From: Mugil cephalus
Taxonomy: Eukaryota; Chordata; Actinopteri; Mugiliformes; Mugilidae
DNA: 64,000 nucleotides
Direction: 5' to 3'
Assembly (NCBI RefSeq): GCF_022458985.1
Contig: NC_061771.1
Coordinates: 27,210,001 to 27,274,000, forward strand
The notes beneath the pieces were generated by a model that saw nothing but the letters and a program-made list of their open reading frames with translations, did not search any database and had not been told where the DNA came from. Below are positions 58,690 to 64,000 of this stretch, in pieces. Numbering within the stretch: the stretch's first letter is position 1; each line of letters starts with the position of its first letter. Position numbers and translations under genes: made by a program.

Positions 58690-60992
58690 TTAAACCACAG
58701 AAGAAATCACACTTAGTCCCTCCTTGTTCTCCTAGCCCTTTCCCTTCTTCATTTTTCCCCTTTTAAATTTTATCCTTCAATTCGTAAAAACCCTTTCCCT
58801 TTAAAACCTTATCCTTCAGATTCGAAATCTCATCCTTAAAATTTTCGTTAAACCCCTTCCCCTTAAACCCTTATCCTTCTTTATTTGTAACCCTTCCTTA
58901 ACCTTTTCCCCCAGCTTCTTCCTCTGAACAGTCATCTTATTCTGCTTCTCCTTAATCTTATCCTTCATATTCGTTAACCCTTCCTTAACCTTTTTCCTTT
59001 TTCTTATTCGTTCCCCCCTTTTTAAACCCTTTACCCTTCATATTCTTTAAAACCCTTCCTTAACCTTTTCCCCCAGTTTCTCTTCCCTTAAACCCAGTAT
59101 TTTATTCTGCTTTTGTTGGAATTAGAAATTTGTTGTTTCGATCCACTGTAAAAAACCCTGATCCCAAAGGTCAAATGAACCCCAAATGCTTTTTTTTTTT
59201 CGTAACAGGGCCCCCCCGGTTTAAAAAGTGAAAAAACCCCTTGAGCCGGCCATTAAACACCAGCTCCACCAAGTAAACCCTTTTGAAAAAGGGAACATTT
59301 TTATGGAAAGGTTTGTCCCTTTTACCCTTAAAACCCCATTAAATCTTAAACTTACGGGAAAATTTCCCACATTGTAGCGGTATCAACCCCCTGACATGCA
59401 TCCTTTCCATCAGCTTGACCCCCGAACCAGGCGGGGAAAACTTTAAAATTTCATGAGTCTGGTGCGTCAACATTGTTAACATTTGCACACTAAAGAGTTG
59501 CTGTTTCCCACCCCCTACTACGAATGAATGAAAAAGAGTTGTAAAAATAAAATACAACAAAATCTCCATAAAAATTAATCTGGGGCAGAAAGGTTTTTTA
59601 AACCATAAATGATATTAATTAAAAAGAATCACTTAAAATTTTTTCCCATTTTTTCCCAAAAATAAATTCCCAGTAAAAAGGGGAAAAATTCTAAAATTTA
59701 AAAGGGAAATAATTCAAAGTAAATCTCACCTCTTTTTTTTGTTTTTTGCCCATGGGGGGTGGAGGCATGTCCTGAAAACCTGCCCCTTTAAATTCTCCCC
59801 GGAAATAAAAAAAAATTAAAAGAAAAATTTTCCCTTTTACTTAATTTATTTTCAGAAAAAAAACATTAGAAAAAAAAGGAAAAACCCAAAAAAAGGAAAA
59901 AAAGATAAAAAAATTTGTAATGTAAAAATGTAAAATAAAATATTTTTTAATTTTCCTTTTTTTAAATAATGAAGCTTCTGCCCTTTCTGAGCATTATGAA
60001 TTTTTAATTTAAAAAATACAACAAAATTCCCAAAAAAATATTTTTGTGAGTAAAAATGAAAAAAAAAAAAAAATGAAAAAGCAAACATCATTTATATTTC
60101 CCTACTAAACAATCTTGGTTTTGAAATTGCAGTTAGCAAGACCTTTTAATACGGGAATTTTTGTTCCTTCCTTTAGCTTCAGAAAACATAATGTCAGGGG
60201 ATCCTTTTTTGGAAGATCGCGGGTTCTGTAGTTATGCCCCACTTTCTCCCCGGGCCCTTGGATGCACCCTAAAATGACTGACTTTTTTCCCTGCAAGCAC
60301 AGATAACGCATTTTTTAAACGTTTTTACTTTTTAGGAAAAACCCGAATACTGTTCCATGTAAACACTTAATCAAAATAATTTATGGGGGTTTTGATCAAA
60401 ATTTTTAAGACTCAAAATATTTGGATATTTTTTTTTTAAACAATCCTGATTTTTCCAGCATGAGCCAAAGTCAGAACCCACTGGTCGTTGTCAAGAGCCT
60501 CCACAGAGGGAAATTTATTTTTTTGATCACCAATTTCACATGATACAGACGCCCCTTTTTTGATTAAAATTGTTGCCCTTTTAATGATTCCTTTGAAACC
60601 CCCGTCCACCACTGGCTCACTGTGGTACCTAAAAGGGAGAAAAAAGATCTACTTTTAGTCGGAACTTTTTTGCCCCAAAACTTTGTGCGCCCCCTTTTAC
60701 TTAAAAAAGAGTTTTAATTTAAATCATTTATTACAAAACCCCCCAAAAAAACAGCCCAAACCCTATCAAAAATGTTAGAAGAATAAAAATACGCAATGTC
60801 CCCCTTTCCCCAGGGCATTGAATGGGGGAGGGAGACATTACTTTAAAAACCTTCAAACTAATCTAAAGGATCAACAAAACATAAATTTTGGTCAAGTTTC
60901 AAAATGAAAAAAAAATTTCACATAAAATCGTTCTCTACTCACCGCCCCCCACGCAAACAAGAAGGGAGGTCAGAGGAGCCATCCGCTTTCAT
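58690..60992 (-). pseudogene. Serine protease copy E with Lys/Glu-rich tail, sequence unreliable
   Basis: All six protease exons are traceable on the minus strand: exon 1 about 60992-60943, exon 2 about 60628-60445 (GLAHAGKI-like trace of the His region), exon 3 about 60296-60112 (LANCNFKTK), exon 4 near 59810-59745, exon 5 near 59530-59395 (ending GKDAC), exon 6 from about 59280 (GG-AGV...NGRL...AFG). After the normal C-terminal WIETT, repeats rich in Lys and Glu follow (58700-59135), for example KLGEKVKEGL twice and KDKIKEKQNK. No other copy has this. Frames are interrupted, probably by base errors, so I cannot say whether the gene works. Confidence 0.5.
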
Positions 60993-62710
60993 TCTGCTTC
61001 CGTGACTTCGGGCCCCAGTGGCAAAAACTTTTAACCTGTTCACCATCTCATTTTGGTCAGGGGAGCCTTTCACAGAGCATGGGTTTTAATCAACAGAATC
61101 AAAAACTGTGAACGCGGGCTCTCCCAATTCTTTGCAAATGCCCATAAAACATTTCAAGCCCTTTTTTTTCAAAACCCCGGGACAGTAGGCACCCAAAAGG
61201 GAAAAGTAAAAAGAAAAAGTGACATCTAAACCATTTTAAATGAAAAATTTTGTTTCTTTCTCTAAAGGGCAAATTTTAAATGAAAAAGAACTCAACCGCA
61301 CACTTCTAAAAAATCATCCCCCAGGAAAAAAACATCACTTCCCCCGTAGGTACGGTGTAAAAACCAGGGAAACCCTCCCACTGAAGCTAAATTTATATGT
61401 CATTTTGCCCACTAACCCTTTCCCCAAATTCACCCACATCAAAATGAAACCCTACACTTTCCAGTCTTTTCCCCAAAAAATTGTTTTTCCCTTTGGGGTT
61501 AATTGCCCCCAAAACAAACCAAACACGGAAAATTCTCTCATTTTTCAGCCCCCAACAAACTCTCTACTCGGGGGGGCGCCCTTCTCTATTTTCGTGCTGC
61601 AAGATTTCAGTGAAAGGGGGACCATTGTTTCCCACTTTTATAAACTTCAGCTCCAACATGAGCTATCAGTTCATCATGTGTAAAGTACCCAGGGACCAAC
61701 ACAGAGACACGGGCACAGGGGACAAAAAACACAGAGACACAGCACAGAAACACAGCACAGAGACAAAAAAACCGGGAGCACAACACAGGGGGACACAACA
61801 CAGAGACCCCCGCACAGCGGGAATAGGGGTCCCCTTTAGAATTTCAGTGGTGAAATAACAAAACCCAATACAGAAAACCCCAAGAAACGGGTTTTAAAGA
61901 ATTTTTGACGGGAGCAGCCCCAAAATTTATTATAAATGAAAACACATAAAAAGTTTTTGACCCCTTTTTCCCATATGAACCCTGGTCAGTGGCTTTAGAA
62001 AGGATTCTTTTTTTTAAATTATTTCATTTTGTACCTCCCAGTGAAATGGAGCCTTCATGGGACGTTCATCACCTGTCGTCCTTTGGGAATTTAAGGGAAC
62101 GTTAGATAGAAGCACTAAACCATTTTTCCCTTGCGGCTGAAAAAATTTATGTAAAATTCAAAATTTTTATAAACAAAGCTTAACCGAGGTCTTTTTTCCC
62201 AAAGGGAAAAAACTGTTTTTCACCTTTGAAACTTTATTTAATTCCAATTAAATAATGATGCGGGGAAAAAGGGTTTTTATTTAAACTTTGATTTCTTTTA
62301 ATTTTTTTAACTTTTCATTTTTAAAATTTACGTTAAAAAACCCCAAAACTCATCTTAGAAAAGGGGGAATTTAACAGACGGGATGAATGTGTAAACTTGG
62401 TCCTGTAAAAGGGTTTGATAAAACAATTTTTTGTTTGAAAGAAACCCGAAACTTTTGATGGTTTTATTTTTTAAAAAAACCATTTTAAAAAAACAATTTT
62501 TGGGTTTGTATGGTTTTTAATGGTTTAAAGGGGAAATAAAAAAAATGTTTTATTATAAAAATTGGAGTAATTTGGGGGATGGGGGCTTAAACCACGTGTC
62601 CCCTATTTTTATAAAAAACCCCAGATGCAAATACGGGTCTCCACTCCAAAACCGCTGACAGAGGGGTTTTGTCTCCGTCGCCTGCTAGAGTCGCTCCATC
62701 CTTTGTATTT
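60993..62710. other. Copy E promoter and inverted spacer, degraded bases
   Basis: Promoter trace to about 61150. From about 61440 the sequence is the reverse of 26500-27930: degraded 13-bp minisatellite (61700-61810), Cys-rich exon region (61860-62060) and the signal-peptide exon region (about 62350-62440). No readable gene. Confidence 0.45.
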
Positions 62711-63640
62711 TAAAAACCCAAGCCTCGGACCAGAATAATTTTTTTCCCCTTTTTTGTCTTTCTTTTAAAACTCAAATTTCCAAACACCCCTTTGGAAAAA
62801 AAAAATTCACAAAAAAAAATTTTTGAAGACGTTTTCGGGAACTTTTTTTGGGCAGGATCCAGAATCAGTTCATAAAAACCCAAACATCCTTTTTTAAAAC
62901 AGACTTTAAAATTTTTGAATCCTTCCATAAATATTTAGCTTCACCCTTTAGGAGGAAAACTAGTTTCATTGGGTTTGTTTCCCAAAAAATTTTCAATGAC
63001 AAAAGCCCCACGGGGTTTTTTTATTTTTTTAAATGGGGCTAAGTAGAGAATTACCTGGTTTGAGACGGAAACCTGATGTGAATAGTAAAAACGTTTTGCT
63101 GGGAGTGGGCCAGAGGGGCGGGAAAGACTTTCTACGGGGTGGGGGAGTGGTTTCTCCCAAGATAAGCGATGAGCTGCGCTGGCTGCTGCTGTTTGGCTGG
63201 AAAGGACAGAGTGACTTTTTTCTTTTTCCTAAATTTGGTTTTGGGAACACAAAAAAACCAGGCTCAGAACCCAAAATTTTAAACCTGTCATTGAACAGCA
63301 GACAATTGACATAAAAAACTAAGGGTTAAAGACCACATAAAAAAACCCAAAAAAATTTTTTTAAAACAGTAAACCAATCCCCTCCCCCATCATTCAGTTT
63401 TTCTCCCAAAATTATAAGATCCTGAGAATGTGTTCAAAAATAAAAAGTAATAGTGAAAGTGCCTTCAGAAACAATGACTAGATAAAAAAGTAGTTCATAA
63501 AAACACTACTGGCAGTTAGTGCATGTTTTTCGTTAGTAAAGAAATGACTGAGGTAAAGCTGCTTCTTAGTCCCTTTGAAGTAAAAAATAAAATATAAAGG
63601 TGTAAAAAAATGATAGTATTAGAAAAAGGATATATTTGGA
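62711..63640. other. Unmatched segment
   Basis: I find no counterpart elsewhere in the window. Frames at 63029-63314 are open on both strands but match no family I know, and base quality is doubtful. The stretch 63400-63600 looks cleaner than its surroundings. Confidence 0.3.
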
Positions 63641-64000
63641 TTTGGGAATTTTATGCTGATCTTTCAAATGAAACAGATTTGAATCCTCTTCCCAAAGTTT
63701 CTTTGTTTAATTTGGTTTTCAGGGGCCCTTTGGGTTAGAGGGTTTTACAGATAGACAAAACAGAAGGAAAGAAATTTTTCCATCAGTTAAAGACTTGGTT
63801 TGGGAAAAAACAAAGGATTTGGGGGCGACTCTAGCAGGCGACTGGAGACAAAGATCTGTCAGCGTTGTTTGGGTGGAAGACCCGTATTTGCATCGTTGTT
63901 TATAAAGGGAAAAAGTGACAGGGGGGGTGAAGCCCCCATCCAAACTTACTCCCCTTTTTTAATAAAACATTTTTTTTTTATTCCAAAAACCTAGAACAAA
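63641..64000. repeat. Plus-strand copy of the 26.5-26.8 kb spacer
   Basis: Matches about 26470-26790 (for example ctgtcagcgttg and gtatttgcatc) with degraded bases. The same DNA is present inverted at 62580-62710, forming an inverted pair around the unmatched segment. Confidence 0.5.

Larger units (their letters stand above)
55520..64000. repeat. Macro-repeat unit 4, partial, degraded sequence
   Basis: Fourth unit, cut by the window end. It begins with the recognisable landmark, follows unit 3 through 58.4 kb, then carries protease copy E and an inverted copy of the 26.5-28.0 kb spacer (61.3-62.7 kb). Homopolymer runs and substitutions are dense throughout. Confidence 0.7.

Noticed and set aside
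50358..64000. Dozens of Lys/Phe/Pro-rich ORFs as new genes
   Set aside because: They appear only where bases are smeared into homopolymers, and they overlie blocks that are non-coding in units 1-3.
50358..64000. RIP-like or deaminase hypermutation as the cause of degradation
   Set aside because: Changes are not biased to C-to-T or A-to-G. They go in all directions, mostly toward the neighbouring base, with indels.

Overview
The window looks like vertebrate, most likely teleost, nuclear DNA. It is AT-rich, with GT-AG introns, Tc1/mariner debris, microsatellites and copies of a six-exon trypsin-like (S1A) serine protease gene. The species cannot be named from the sequence. I found no RNA genes, CRISPR arrays or prokaryotic features.

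Large-scale layout: a landmark beginning 'cgatctatcaccagtc' recurs in the same orientation at 1, 18131, 37432 and 55520. The window is therefore three complete units of about 18-19 kb and part of a fourth, tandemly arranged but internally rearranged. Each unit carries a promoter-like element, protease gene copies, many broken 'last-exon' modules and shared non-coding blocks.

Protease genes: only copy A (2405-4296, minus) reads through all six exons (274 codons plus stop). It has an activation site, the His/Asp/Ser triad and correct splice sites. Copy B (24228-25826, minus) has lost its His exon segment and has a stop. Copy D (28346-30245, plus) is an inverted, head-to-head sister of B and is broken only in its last exon. 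Copy C (42401-44340, minus) has one Cys-to-TGA stop. Copy E (about 58690-60992, minus) is badly scrambled but seems to carry a Lys/Glu-rich coiled-coil-like tail absent from the others. At least eleven further fragments hold only the 3' part of exon 5, intron 5 and exon 6, in both orientations.

Mobile DNA: a TTAA-flanked element of about 860 bp sits just after the stop of copies A and B. A 1.44 kb insertion with TG...CA ends and a 4-bp target duplication lies at 20085-21524. Tc1-derived fragments are scattered through all units.

Sequence quality: from about 50358 to the end the sequence resembles the upstream units but is full of homopolymer runs and smeared bases. This is most simply unpolished or erroneous assembly, so features there are reported with low confidence and most long ORFs there are artefacts.
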